DNA of 64,000 bases, taken from the NCBI GenBank assembly GCA_019321725.1, contig CM033115.1, forward strand, positions 19,478,673-19,542,672, written 5' to 3'. Below the pieces are notes generated by a model, which worked only from the letters and a program-made list of their open reading frames with translations, had not been told where the DNA came from and searched no databases. Shown here piece by piece: positions 1 to 19,545 of this stretch (its first letter is position 1; every line of letters starts with the position of its first letter). Position numbers and translations under genes: made by a program. This DNA is from Paulownia fortunei. Taxonomy: Eukaryota; Streptophyta; Magnoliopsida; Lamiales; Paulowniaceae.

Positions 1-6735
<6,735 letters not shown>

Positions 6736-9600
6736 CTCCTTCATACGAACTTTGATTCTTCAAAGAGTTGTTATCTGCACGGAGCGCCAATTTCTGTACA
6801 GAGAAAATTCAATCAGTTTCGCAGCTGGACAAAGTTTTGGCCATTTTTTCATTGTTTTGTTCTCCGATCCAATTACACACGCATGAGTGGTCATGTAAAG
6901 CCAATAAGTACGTTAAATTCATCGAAGACTTTCTGTTTGGGTAGGAAAATGTTGCGTCTGCAAAAAGAACCGCTCCTTCCATATTTACAAATACATCCCT
7001 GCTCTATATTTTTGTGCAATAGTTGCATCTTGCTTCCCCATTACTACCTTTTTTCTTCATTTTCTTTTGAGCTCTTGCAGTTTTGGTTTATTAAAAGACA
7101 GTTTCTTACTCTAGGTATGTGGAAGCATAATATCGGAAAATTCGGTTTAATTTTCTATTACATTATTTATTGTATTGCATTGATTGTTGTCACGTGTACA
7201 CGGATATGTTTTAATTGATACAATACGATGGAGAATTCCTGAGATTAGAGTTTACGAAGATGAATTCAACTTTGTAAATGATTACTTTTTTTTTTTTTTT
7301 AAATTCTAAGGTCTGTGAGAGGGGTCTAAACCACTGATGATAAGTGGGAATAAAAGCATTTCGGTTTTGAGCTATTTTTTCTCCCAAGTCACTCAGAATA
7401 CTACCTTTGCCAACTTCTATGCCAAATTGGCCCAAAGCAATCAGCTAGATCAAGAAAACTGTCACGTGAAGGAAAAATATATCCTTATCTATTCTAAATC
7501 TATTAATCTTATTTTCTTTCTATAATATCCTAAAATAATAGTTTATTCTTTAAAATTGATTTTTTTAAGAAAATATCTTCACTTCTAAGAGTTATAAACG
7601 TTACGTGAACAAATATTTTTGTCGGGATGAAATTATTAACTCCTCGTGATAATAAGCTTTGGCATATTAAGTTGGGTAGGGGTGGGATATTCTTGCTACC
7701 TTGGCCTAATCCCCCATCCCCTTTCTTCTTCTTCTGTCTCTCCCTTATTTGTTAATTTAAGTAGGGTACCCAATTATCTGATCCGATAGAATAACAATAC
7801 CTAATACCTAATACCTAATACCTAATACCCTACCTAGACATTTTAAAATTAGATTCAAATAACTTGAAATTCATTGAGAAAAAAAAATTAACAATATCAA
7901 AATGGATGAGACCCAAAACCTTGACCCAAATGTCCACCCCTAAAGATGGGCTTGACCTACTGCATGAATAAGTCAATAGAAAAGCAAGATTTGATAGCTT
8001 ATGTCTTTAGAGATTAGAAAAATAAGAACTTGAATTGTAAAGAAAATATGGAATTTTTATTACAAAGTGGATGTGCAATTTACAGTTAAATCTGGTAATA
8101 GTAGATGAATTTTACTACACCTTCAACGCCGCAACTAGTGGGAACGAACGAAAAGGAGTGGGTTGTACTGTGTAATTTGTGTAATTTTAGTGTATAGTCA
8201 ATTATTGTAACAGACCTCTTTTTTTTATTATTATTATTACCATTTTGTCTTTTGTACTCTTTTTTATTTTTTCCTTTATTTAAACTATCAAAAGAGTTAT
8301 CATTTTGCCATTATAACCCAAGTAGAACCCGAGTAATAGTGTAAGTATGCACAAAACTTTTATTTTCCTCTAATCCAAAATTCAGTATTAGAACAAATTA
8401 GACCCATACACACATTCTAACTTGTGATATTTTTTATCAAACATAATACTCCACTAAAAATTAAAAAATAAATTAAATTATTCTATACTCGATTTTAAAT
8501 ATTTAGTTTAGATATAATATGATGTAAGTGATAAGCTCCACAAAAATAATTTTTATTTTAAAAATATGACATATTTATTAAATAAATTTAATATTGGTAG
8601 AGTTTATCGTGAATATTTAGTTTGAATATGATAATATATTAGGATAATTTGTATGTAATAAGTTCCATTGATATTTATAGATATGAAAAATTTGAAGTCA
8701 ATTATATATTGGCATATGTAATATTTTTTAATTTATCAAATTTATATTTTTATTTATTTTTAAAATTATCATTAAATTTCAAAATTAAAGAAGATATTTT
8801 ACTGATGAAAAAATTAAATATTGTCATATGTTAAATTATGATATATCAATCAAATATTTTTATGATAAAGTCCTCATTTTATAAATATAAATGGGTTCAT
8901 TTTCAAGAACTTAAACACAAGCTAAGAACAAAAAAAATCTAAGAAAGAAAAGTTTTGAAGAAAGTTAAATCTATTAAATTCAAGAACATTAACGGTGTTA
9001 AAGGCGAAACTCAAGACTTTCGTTGATGAACTCCTTAAATCATGGTATTTAATGAGATTTTAAGTACTAAATTTTTAAATTAATGTTATCAAAGAACAAA
9101 TTAAATTTGAAAGAAATCAAATCATTAATTTTATTTTAAAAATTTTAAATTTCAAAAATTCTTATTTAAAAAAAAAAAGAATCGAAGGGTACCTAGGTAT
9201 TCATCAAATTCAATAAAATTTAATTTATAATATTTTTTTTTGGTTATTTTTGCAAACATATTACAATATTATTAAAAATAATGATATTATATGAATATAT
9301 AGATTGTAGTGATCGATCTAATTGTTTAATATAAAATTAAAAATTAAAAATATAGAATTAAGAAATATTGTGAAAAAATGAAAAAAAATAAAAAAAATAA
9401 TTTTAATAAGATTAAATAAAATAAATATAATTTTAGTGTTTTAAATAGTAAAAAAATGGAAAGATATTGTGAAATGAAAACCAGACGTGCCCATAGTTTT
9501 TCAGAGCACCCGTAAAATAGTTGAGATCCAATTGAAGACACTTAACTTTTGCCGTTTGGCAGTTGAAGTACAAAGAAAGCAAACTTCTGATGTTTGGGCA
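6736..9600. other. Intergenic spacer with the kinase 3' UTR, AT-rich repeats
   Basis: The kinase 3' UTR probably covers the first few hundred bases. Beyond about 7.2 kb the DNA is very AT-rich with frequent stops in all frames. It holds a short 7-bp tandem repeat near 7.8 kb and two diverged copies of a roughly 60-base segment near 8500 and 8617. I see no supportable gene. Confidence 0.5.
7796..7828. repeat. 7-bp tandem repeat, unit CTAATAC
   Basis: Four perfect head-to-tail copies of CTAATAC occupy 7801-7828, with a partial unit just before. The period is that of the plant telomere repeat (CCCTAAA) but the sequence differs at two positions, so I call it a simple repeat and not an interstitial telomere. 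Confidence 0.8.
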
Positions 9601-9617
9601 GCGAGTGATGACAAAAA

Positions 9618-9626
9618 AGATATTTT
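9618..9626 (-). promoter_or_regulatory. Evening element (reverse orientation) upstream of the COR27-like gene
   Basis: AGATATTTT is the exact reverse complement of the canonical evening element AAAATATCT, bound by CCA1/LHY/RVE Myb factors. It lies 287 bases before the ATG at 9913. Confidence 0.65.
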
Positions 9627-9659
9627 GTGAATCCCTACGGCGCTGATATTTTCAGGACC

Positions 9660-9668
9660 AAAATATCT
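9660..9668 (+). promoter_or_regulatory. Evening element upstream of the COR27-like gene
   Basis: A perfect AAAATATCT, 34 bases after the inverted copy. Two perfect 9-mers this close, in front of a gene whose Arabidopsis relatives are clock-controlled, make a functional role likely. One-mismatch copy at 9644-9652 lies between them. Confidence 0.7.
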
Positions 9669-9730
9669 GACCCCTTTATTTTACTCACAGTTTGACCTTA
9701 GCAGTGCCGAGGCCACATGCTGTCCCACTG

Positions 9731-9738
9731 ACACGTGT
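9731..9738. promoter_or_regulatory. G-box (ACACGTGT) upstream of the COR27-like gene
   Basis: A palindromic ACACGTGT with a CACGTG core sits about 175 bases before the ATG, between the evening elements and the start. G-boxes bind bZIP factors (HY5, ABFs) and bHLH factors (PIFs). It lies in a short GC-richer patch that looks like a proximal promoter. Confidence 0.6.
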
Positions 9739-9912
9739 AAAAGCGGCGACAGCTGGCACCGCCTTTTGGCCCTTTCTCAACCCCAAACGAAGTGAAATGG
9801 AACCCAATAAACCACAAATCCAAATCCCAACATTCTCTTGCTAGAAATATTATTAGTACTAAATTTTCTGAAATTTTTATTTGATCTCGGGTTTTGAGTT
9901 TTGGACAAGGTT

Positions 9913-12262
9913 ATGGAAGATTCGGTGGATTCATACGGGGTTGGTGCAAGAAATTGTGATGAGCAAGAAGAGACTTCGACTTTGGTGGTAAAATTATTAT
10001 TCGTTTGATCTGTTTTGAATTATTTTTGTAGGTCGACAAGGTGGTGATTTAGTATCTTTTTAGGAAAGTTAGTGTTGTAATTAGTATGTGATTTTGGGTT
10101 TTTTTTGAAAGATATTTAAGAATTGGTGATTGGTTCTGTTCTTGACCAAGAAAGAATGGACGCAGAGGATATCATTCACTTGGAAATTTAATTACTCTAT
10201 TTGATTAAAAAAAGAGAAACTTTTTTCCTTATTTTATTTTGTGGGTTGGTCGAAATTTACTTGTATAGAGAACTTAGAATCTTCTTCTTCTTCTTCTTTC
10301 TTTATTTTTTTTGTTTCTTTCTCGGGTTTCCATGGAATTTGTGACCACTGATGAGATTTTTTTTTTTGGCTTATTGATATTTAGCTCCTTCTGGGTTATT
10401 CATATTGTGGATTGAAAGTTTTATCATATGTAATTCCAAAATGATATTCAGCTGATAAACTTTTTCCAAGAATTAAGCTGTCCTGATTTTTTTTTTTTTA
10501 ATAATTATTATTATTTTGGTTTGCCTTGTCTAAATTCTGTGGGAGAGCTACGTGATCTTGGTTTCTGTATTTGTATACGTATGTATGTTGAGGGTCAGTA
10601 AGCTGAGTAGCAGACCTAATTAACCTGGTACTTTAGTAATCTTTATCTTTGAAGGTATGTAAGTATCTTATCAGGTCAACTGACTCATCCATGGCATGCT
10701 GCCTAGAATGTTTCTTTAATTAGCCCTCTTGAGAGAATCGCCAAATCCACAATGATTTGAGACTAATCAAATCTATAATGATTTTATATGTTTATGTTCT
10801 CATTCTTTGCATGGTAAAGAATGCAATATTCCCTTGAAGAGATTATGAGTGAAGGGTATTTAACAAATTTGATTTTTGATTATTGTCGGTGTTAATACGT
10901 GCTAGGATTCTTATGCAATGGAAGTCAGTCAACCTTTTGTTCTGTATTGACATTTTGTTCTTCATATGCATTAGTTATTCGTCTTGCAATATCTATCTTC
11001 TCTTGTAAGGGCTTCTCAGTTCTCATTTGGACATTGTCATTCCAGCCCACTCAGGCAACAGAATCAAAGCCCACAGAATGGACAGATGAGAAACACTGCC
11101 TGTATCTGAAATCTATGGAAGCTACATTTGTGAACCAGTTGAACAAATCATTAGATTTGTTTGGTCGGCACTTGCAGAAAAACTGCCCGTCAGGTTCTAA
11201 ATCATCCAAGCACAAGCAGACCAGCATGTGTGCTCCTTCTAGCCAGGTTTGGCATCTAATATCTATGTCCATCATTTGCTAGCTTCCCACTGTTCTGTTC
11301 TTGTATTTACTCAGCCAAAATTTTAAAATACCATTCTAACCTCCTATTTGCTATACTTTTACCTATGTAGTTTAAGGTTCTTCGTGATGGCTCTTGGTCT
11401 AAAACGGACTTCAGGAGAGATGAAGCAGAAGTCAACCAAGAGGAGTCTGGAGTTCTTTTGGCAAATCCCTGGATCCAGCATTATAGGTGTTCAGAAAGAC
11501 AAGCAACCAGAAAAGTTTTAGCTTCCCGTGCAAAAGATCCTGTAGCTACTACTATGAATCAATATTCTGCACATAACTTTCGATTATGGCGTCAAGATTC
11601 TGTAGGCAGCAATACAGGTAGCTGTCACTCCCATTTACATCGAGAATAGCTCTATATGATGACTGCATTATACTAATCTTACATTCCTGGGACGGTTCAA
11701 AGGGCTTTGTGTAAATAAATAAAAGTGATTAAATTAGTTCAAATTGCTGATGGAAGGTTTCAAAATAATTAAGATCAGATTTATACAGAGATGCACTTAG
11801 TTCTTACGTTTTCATGTCATTTAAAAATGGAAAGAAAACAGAATTCCGTCTTCCTGTGAGTTCTGCCTTGGCTTTTGAAGGCTGTAAGTTGTTTGTAGTG
11901 CAGTAAAGTCAGCATGACCGTTTGAAAAGGTTTTTTGGTTTCTATTATGACTTATGTTGATTTTGATCAGAGGTGACAGATCAGAACTTTAATGATGAAG
12001 ATCTTCAAGAAAAGTCTGGCGAGATACATGAAATGAAGAGAACGAGAACTTCAACTGATACAGTTTCAAGCAACGATCAAGTAATCAGACTCTTCTTTCA
12101 GTAGCTACATGCTTAAACTGTTTTGAATCTCAAAATACAATTCATTTCTCACTGGAGGGATGATCTTATAGGAGTCTACATTTGTTTATTCAGGTTGTCC
12201 CATTTGAAAATACTGTTCAAGTGGATGATGTTGCTGAAGATCATGCACATCCTGAAGATTAG
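9913..12262 (+). CDS. COR27: COR27/COR28-like cold- and clock-regulated nuclear protein
   Basis: Five exons in phase: 9913-9987, 11046-11246, 11371-11617, 11971-12080 and 12194-12262, giving 233 residues. The start is the only ATG at the head of the open frame, in the acidic leader MEDSVDSYGVG. Recognition rests on two blocks: EWTDEKHCLYLKSMEATFVN in exon 2 and FKVLRDGSW followed by NPWIQHYR in exon 3. A basic stretch EMKRTRTS in exon 4 could be a nuclear signal, and the tail begins QVVPF. These match the COR27/COR28 family as I remember it. In Arabidopsis those small proteins are induced by cold and light, peak in the evening, are COP1 substrates, and repress clock genes such as PRR5 and TOC1 and tune freezing tolerance. 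There is no enzyme domain or transmembrane segment. The upstream evening elements and G-box fit this identity. Confidence 0.85.
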
Positions 12263-14182
12263 GATCCTGTGTATCTCTTATAGAGGAGGATCCGTGATGT
12301 AAGCAGGAGATAGAAAAAATAATACTTGGAACTTTGTTTTCAAATGCTGGCAAGGAGACCGGCTTGGTGGTGCTGGTGCAGAGAGAAGGATTTTTGGTGC
12401 TATGAATAAATGGCTTATGCTGGTGCTCCGACCTAGACAACTTCTGCAATCAACCAAGCAAGAAAGATGAAAATTTTGATAAGCTGTCCATAGTTGTACA
12501 AACTGTAGCCCTTATTGGGTTCAGGGGGAACTCTGGTGCTTGATGAAGAAACAAGTCTTGCTAAACTTACAGAACGGACAACGTTGGCAGGAATTTTTTC
12601 TTTGTTGGATTCAAACTGTAACCCCCGACCATTTGACTACAAGGATCTCTTCTTCTCAGAGACCACATTGGTGATGATATGTTACATTAAATTTGGTAAA
12701 CATGATCGTACTTCAGTAGTATTCATCTCGCATTCTTAATGGGCGCTTGTGGGGCATGTTAGGATTTGTGTAACCTGAAAAGGTTGCAAGAATGAAGGCA
12801 TGATCATTTTCATCGTAGCTCTATTACATACATTAAAAAAATAGATGTAAGATATAAATAAAAATATTTTTTCGAACATAATGGAAGAACAAACATCTTT
12901 TATCCTTCTCAAGTTGCACAAATTGCTCATATGAATAATTATGTTCAACGATCCACCTGTAAGTTAGAAAGGTACAAAGACCTTATTTGTTTTTCGTTTG
13001 GGTTTTTCTTTTTGTTTTGTGTTGCTTATTATTTTTCTTTGCAAAATCCCTTATGTGAATGAGTCGTATAAAATGGTAAGTAAGCTATTGGAGCCTGATC
13101 CCAAAGTTTTAAATTAATTTTATCAAGTTTTAAAATGTTATTTGTGCATTATGAGGGATAATGTGCGTTTTTGTCTTCGAAATTCTTTATACGAAATGGT
13201 TACCACAGTAGTGAATGAAAGCTTATTTACTTTAATATATATTTCTCTTTGTTTGGTTTACATACTTTCTCCTTCGTTTCTACTAATTGGGTTCATCAGA
13301 TGATTCTTTAATCATATTTTTGTATGAAATTGTCACAAGGATTTGAAAGCGATTTATTTTGTTATGTTACATATTTTACTATATGTTTATTTTGCTTTCT
13401 CTTCTTTCCTAAAAATGGTCGAGAGAGTTTTGTGGCATTGCCACCATAATTCAAGAATCAGTTATTACTTACCAAACGAGGAATTTAGGCCAAATTATAG
13501 GACTCAAAGTCGACACTAATTTAGAATTATTTTTTGTATGTTGCATGTGACAGTAGTATAAATACTATATTAAATGTACATCTCATATATATATATATAT
13601 TGTCGTTTAGTAATATGGGAAAAGCAAATTCTTTCTGTATTTTCTTTAAATGACTTATGTTTTAAATTTCCAGAAGCATGTGATAGCTTCAAATTGTTAA
13701 ATTCCCAAATTTATAGTTGTTCTGCTATGCAACATTTAAAATTTTTAGATGTAAACAAAATAATTATTACTAATATAGTAATAAAATCAATTCTTATATT
13801 ACTTAACTGGCTATTATTTTATTTTTGCATATCTTACAACTTAGTTTCTTTTATTATAAAAATGTTTTCATCATCACATTATTAATATTATTTACATGCT
13901 AGTTATTGATGTTGAATGATGGGTTTAATTAATCATTTAATATATCAGGTCAGCAAGTTGAGCTAAATTAAATTTGGAGCTCAATTTGTTTTCGATTTCT
14001 AATAGGAAAAGGGCAGAAAGAAGAAAAAATAAATAAATAAATAAAGCAAACGAGAGAAATAAATACAAAAATTATACTATATATATCAGTTTCATTGTCC
14101 GAAAGTTCAAAATATTGCCTCCCGAAAATTCCTGAGAAGAATTTATTAGGGTTCCCAATTGCATAAAAAAAAATAAAGCTAA
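12263..14182. other. Spacer between the COR27-like and COQ10-like genes
   Basis: The first 200-500 bases are probably 3' UTR; an AATAAA at 12405-12410 could be the poly(A) signal. An open frame at 12515-12739 has no homology I recognise. The rest is AT-rich, with an (AT)n tract near 13.59 kb and an (AAAT)n run at about 14027-14045. Confidence 0.5.
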
Positions 14183-17100
14183 ATGACAATACCTCCATTT
14201 AATCCCGCATCAAAGGCGGCGCGTCTAGTTTTTTGCCGGAATTTATTCCGGCAGCGGATAACAAATTATCCCAATTGTAATCAGAATCGGTATCTGAGTA
14301 GCATTGCTGGGACAAGTGCATTTTCCTCATCGGAAAAAATAGTGGGCTGTGGTTACAGGAATTATGATTTCTCGGATTTTGGAAATTCGTCGAATATTAG
14401 TAAAGTTGTTTTTCAGAAAAGAGGTTTTTTGGGGTGTGTTGATGGCGAAGAAGGGAATATGCTATCAAAAGTATACGAAGAAAGACGTATTTTAGGGTAA
14501 GTTTCTTTTAATGATTTCGCTGTTATATTTTTCGCGTCGTTTATTTTTTTGGTGGGAATTGTTGCTTCAAGAATTATCGTGCTTTTGGTGGCAATAATTG
14601 TGTTTTACGTAATTATTGAAGCTTCAATCTTTGCGTTAATTTATATAATTTCTAAATTTGGTGTGGCAATTGGATTCAGTAATTTTAAGTATAATAGTGA
14701 TGATGAGAAAAGTGGGACTTTGAGTGAAGGCTGTGAATCGAAACTTCTAACCATTTTGATTGAAAAAACTTGCTCATGCCTATCTGTTATTAGAAAATAA
14801 GTCTGAGGAGCAACATTCTTTGGTGGGATTTTGGAGACAAACTTACATGCGAACTACACAGAATAAGATCGGATTTTGAGCTCCTGAAGCTTCCACACAT
14901 GTTAAATCCAATAAATTTCTCTTTTTAATTAGTTAAGTGTCAACTATTTCTAAATAAAATGCAGATTTTTCTGATCATTTGAGATGTGTGCTGATCAATC
15001 TTTTTATTATTAGATATTCACCAGAACAATTGTTCAATGTGGTTGCTGCTGTTGACATGTACCAAGATTTTCTTCCCTGGTGTCAGAGGTCAGAAATAAT
15101 TCGACGCAACCCTGATGGAACTTTTGATGCTGAGCTAGAAATTGGCTTTAAACTTCTTGTTGAAAGTTATGTATCCCATGTGGAGCTAAGCAAACCGAAA
15201 TCTATTAAGGTGAAGATTCACTTTGAGTGTCAGCTGCCCTATTTAGCTAGCTCTGATTTCCATCCCTGTTCAACTAGTTCTGGTGAAATGGAGTATATAT
15301 TGGTTCTCGGTATTTATTTTTAATAATTTTGATTGTATACAATAATTGTGCTCGAGGGTTGCTTCTCCCAAAAAAATTCCTCAATTGGGTTACTAAGCGT
15401 CAAGGTTGGATATAAGAAGATAACTAGATTGGTCACTGGTGGTGCTTACCTGGATGATCGTGCATTGCTTTGAGTTGAACTTGAAGACTATGTAAGATAG
15501 GCAGAAAACTATGGGCTTTCCAGTGAACAAGGATCAAGATGGATGTGGCTCAGAAACACTTTAGCTTCTGAACATGATATATAATTATGAGGAGAAGTTT
15601 GTATTATGGTCAAGATGAACATTGGTAACTAATCCATCATTCATTCGCTTATGACTTCATTGATCATGTAGGATCCTAACTTCAAGAGTGAATCCCATCT
15701 CCAATAGTAGTTAAAGGTTTAATAAGTAGGATGGCAACCTAATAAGAGTGTTGATCTGACTGTTATTAGTTTGCTTACTTGTCTAAACAAATTTTTAGAT
15801 ATCTTTTTTAGTTTTATAAGGAGATGCTTTTATATGGAGTATAGTCTGATCCTTGTTGGGATATTATGTTGCACATAAACTACTCAGCTTAGTGTGACAA
15901 GATTTAGATATGTCATTATATTCATATATCATGTCTTGGAGTGTGTCAATAATAGTTCTGTGGAACAAGTTTGGCTCAAAATCAATTTTCTGTATTTCAA
16001 CTTTTTTCACCACTTCTGTAGCGGATCAGTGGCAGCAAATGTTGTACAGCCTTGGGTTTTAGGTTTAAATGGTGCCCACACCATATCAACTTTTTTCTGT
16101 CGGAAAAGGGTGGAAACAATTTTTTGGAGGTCTGTTGACCATTAAAGGCCCCTGCTCAACACTATATTTTCATTCAACACCATGGCCATGGTGTGGGAGC
16201 TGTAACTCTTCACAAGTCATTGTATTGAAACAAACATAGCTTTGCCACACTAATACTACACTGTTTAACTTTTCTACTGTACCGATATCACTTTCAGCTA
16301 TGGTTATTTCAATTGAGGATGTAGATGGCTTAGGCCTTCAATCTCATTTCATTTGAATTTGTGTTATCTGGTATCAACTTTGTCATTGATGAATATACAG
16401 ATACCTTAGTCTTTTGGTCCTTTGGCCTTTTCCCTTGAGCGAAATCTAGGTTTTGCCATGAACCAACCTAGAGCTCTGACGTTTTCATGCCTGCTAGACA
16501 AATTTGTACCTAGTTGCATGGAAGTGTTATGACTTCTGATATAAACAAAATTCAGTTCTACTAAGCATTTAAATTGGAAGAATATCTCATTTGGATGGTC
16601 TAGATGTACCTGAAATCTGGGAGTGATGTTCAGTTTTTTCCTATTAGTGATTTGCAAGGAAATACTTGTTTGTTGGCATTACATTAATTGCCCCTCTTGC
16701 ACTTGTTGATTTTAGTTGTCTGTTGCACTTTTTGCAGACAACTTCATCCCAGAGCAGCCTTTTTGATCATTTGATCAATGTCTGGGAATTTAATCCTGGA
16801 CCTGTTCCAGGAACTTGCAACCTTTATTTCTTGGTGGACTTCAAGTTTAAGTCGCCTTTTTATCGACAGGTGAGTTTCTTCAGTAGTTTTAACTTTTTAA
16901 TATTTGAGCATTAAGTATCATCTATGCTTGTATGACAACTGAAAGAAGAGTATGGGTGTAATAATGCTTTTTATTATATGTGAATTGACTTTCTGGTTAT
17001 TTCATACAAGATATCTGTTTGGGCGCATAACAATATATACCCGATTTGCTGTATTTCAGCTTACCATAAGCTATGGAAAAACTGCTACCATGTGATGACA

Positions 17101-18531
17101 GAACTGACGCAAAAATACATTGATGTTTTATTCATTAACTCAAATCTAATTCATGTATTTTTTCTTGGAATTCGATTGAAATCAATTATATTTTGAGCCT
17201 GCTTATTTGATTTAAAGTTCGTTGATGTCACCATGGAATTTACATAGATATTGTTCCCATTGCTTGATTTTATTGTAAAACTTAAGTTACTATTCTTGTT
17301 ACTGCTTTTCTGATTTTGTAGTTAGATAACTGTTACTGTTCCTATTCCTGCCTGCCTGCCTAGACTGTGCCTTGCTGCTAGGCAAAGGTTGCTCCATTGT
17401 GACCTAGAGGGCATGATTTGGGTCTTGAAATCTGCTGCCCTGCTGCCGCGGATAACATGATCCTGTTTAACCCCAACAGATTCCTTCGGTTGTAAGGAAT
17501 TAGAATTCTGCCTTATTATAATTTAAGCTCTTTAGGGCCAAATTTGGTGTCTTTTGCATGTTATTGGCCGAACTTGGATTTCTCGTGATTTGTAATGTGA
17601 TCATTTTAGCACCCTAGTTAAAGCAATTTGCAGTTTCTTGATTGGCTGCCCTCACAATTATTATCATTACAAGTCATAAATGTCTGAAAATTCTTAAGGT
17701 CATTGTTCTCACCTGCAACCAAAGCCAGGAGAGTGTGTTTTTTTTTTTTTAAAAGAAATTTCCAGCCCCATTTTGACGAGCACATACAAATTTGGAATTA
17801 CTCTAGGTCTGAATATTTCATTAACTTTTTGAAGTTAAAGTCCCTTTTTCATTGTTTTTGGTATTGGGACGAAACATCAACCATGCTTTTCTATGAAAAC
17901 CGTTAAATTTATATTCTGACGATACACTATAACAGTTTTGATACTTGTAAAAGTGCGGCAAGACCAAACACAAAGACACCATATAAATTAATAGAACTAT
18001 AGTGATAATAGTCATCATAGTATATTGTTTTTACTGTAGATTTTACCTCTGCATGCAAATACCATGTGCACACGCCTAGTACGGTTGCATGGTGGCAAAC
18101 AGAAATGTAGAAAATGTTCTTTCATGCATGCTATAAAGCAGGAATGAGCTACTAATAAATAAATAAATTGAAAAAGGAGAATAATGCCTTTTTATGAAGA
18201 GATGTTGTTGATCAATTGATGAGAGAGCTTTTCTTAGCATTCTGCTGGCACTAAATTTTATTGCTTGGTATAATTTACATAGTTATATGTTCACACTGAA
18301 CACGTGATCATGAAACGTAGTTGTTGGTAGAGAATGTGGGTATTTATTTATTTATTGTGGTAAAGATTTTAACTGTTTTTCTGTCATTCATGGAATTTTG
18401 CATGACAGATTGCAAATATGTTCTTCAAGGAGGTGGTCTCTCGACTAGTTGGTTCATTCAACGACCGCTGTCAACTGATATATGGACCTGGATTACCAGT
18501 TCTTCAAAATACTTATGAGCAGAGAGCGTGA
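14183..18531 (+). CDS. COQ10: COQ10-like coenzyme Q-binding protein, mitochondrial START domain
   Basis: Four exons join in phase: 14183-14496, 15014-15209, 16738-16869 and 18409-18531, giving 254 residues. Exon 1 encodes an N-terminal part rich in Arg and Ser and poor in acidic residues (KAARLVFCRNLFRQR), as in a mitochondrial presequence, and ends RRILG. Exons 2-4 encode the START/polyketide-cyclase fold: YSPEQLFNVVAAVDMYQDFL, PWC, then LFDHLINVWEFNPGP, LYFLVDFKFKSPFYRQ and VVSRLVGSFNDRC. These match plant and yeast COQ10 as I recall them. COQ10 binds ubiquinone in the inner membrane and supports its use in respiration and CoQ biosynthesis. Length and exon order are ordinary for the plant family. 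The start is the first ATG in frame and directly precedes the presequence. Confidence 0.92.
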
Positions 18532-19275
18532 TGATGATGCTGTCCAAATCCAGTTCCTTTCAAGTACACTTTGTTTGAATTTTTAGCAAGCAGAGATTAA
18601 ATTTAACTGGTGGAGGGTCTCGTCTTTTTTTCTGGGTTGTTTGCCAGCACCTGGTTCCTGTCGCCTATTGGTTCTCTCATTTACTATTTGAAAGCTGAAA
18701 ACGGAACTACCTACACGGAGCTGGAATTCATTTTCCTTCCATATAATTTTTTAGGATCAGTTAGAGCATTACACCCTTAAGAGAATGTATCTCTTCTTCC
18801 TATTTCATTTCAATTATCGTTCATGAATACACCTGTATCTAACGGTTAATATTTCTTGATATAGTAGTCGCATTCACTTGAAGAGTATCACTTTCGACTT
18901 TTAAGTACTGGGTTTTTCTCACAATCTCCTATACTTGCAGAATCCATTTTTTAATGTCAATTTGGTCTATCTGCTGAACTGAGCGTCTGTTAGTCTGCCT
19001 GTAAGTTTTCCCTTCACTCCATTACTCTTGCAGAAAACTATGACCAAACTTATTTCAACAAACTGTTGAGTGCAGAAATAAAGCATTTTATATCATGAGA
19101 AAATCAATAATCAGCTTGAGCGCATAGAGAACCTCTATTATTCCTATTAATGGTTTGCATTTCTAAAGCTTATAATTTGTATCTGATCTTTTGCCATATT
19201 GGGCTCCAGCCCACAGGCCACCATCAGCCGAATCTTGTTGAAAATCCTTGACCTACAGAGTGGTTCTGCATTTTA

Positions 19276-19403
19276 TATTTTTGTTTTTGTTTTTGTTTTT
19301 GTTTTTAATACATGTAAACAATTACTGAAACTTAAACTCTTCAATCAAAATTGTAGGGGTGTGTGCGTGTGTGGGTTGGGTGGGTGGGGGGGGGGGGGGG
19401 GGG
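19276..19403. repeat. (TTTTTG)n run followed by GT-rich and poly-G tract
   Basis: About four copies of a TTTTTG hexamer near 19280-19305 are followed by a GT/GGGT-rich stretch from 19355 that ends in 18 consecutive G at 19386-19403, then GAAGAGGGG. The G tract is long enough to form a quadruplex. Confidence 0.85.
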
Positions 19404-19510
19404 AAGAGGGGTGGTGCGCATAATATGCGTAGGACTTGGATTTTTCTGTACAAGAAGCATCCATATGGAATTTCTACCATGAAACTTGGATCACAAAAAA
19501 CTCTCTCAAA

Positions 19511-19545
19511 ATTGTCATCTAAAAGTATGATATCTAGATGACAAT
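19511..19545. repeat. Short perfect inverted repeat (hairpin) with flanking direct repeats
   Basis: ATTGTCATCTA at 19511-19521 is the exact reverse complement of TAGATGACAAT at 19535-19545, with a 13-base loop. AAAAACTCTCT occurs directly on both sides, ending at 19506 and 19560. Confidence 0.75.

Noticed and set aside
7796..7828. Interstitial telomere repeat
   Set aside because: The unit is CTAATAC, not CCCTAAA; only the 7-base period is shared.
10899..11282. 127-codon frame overlapping COR27-like exon 2
   Set aside because: Only 11046-11246 is exon; the flanking residues come from intron sequence, with clear splice sites at both borders.
12515..12739. 74-codon frame after the COR27-like stop
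   Set aside because: No family signal and it lies where the 3' UTR is expected.
14549..14800. 83-codon frame in the first COQ10 intron with a hydrophobic segment
   Set aside because: It lies wholly between a good donor at 14497 and acceptor at 15013, and its N-terminus is low-complexity Val/Ile; the exon chain is complete without it.
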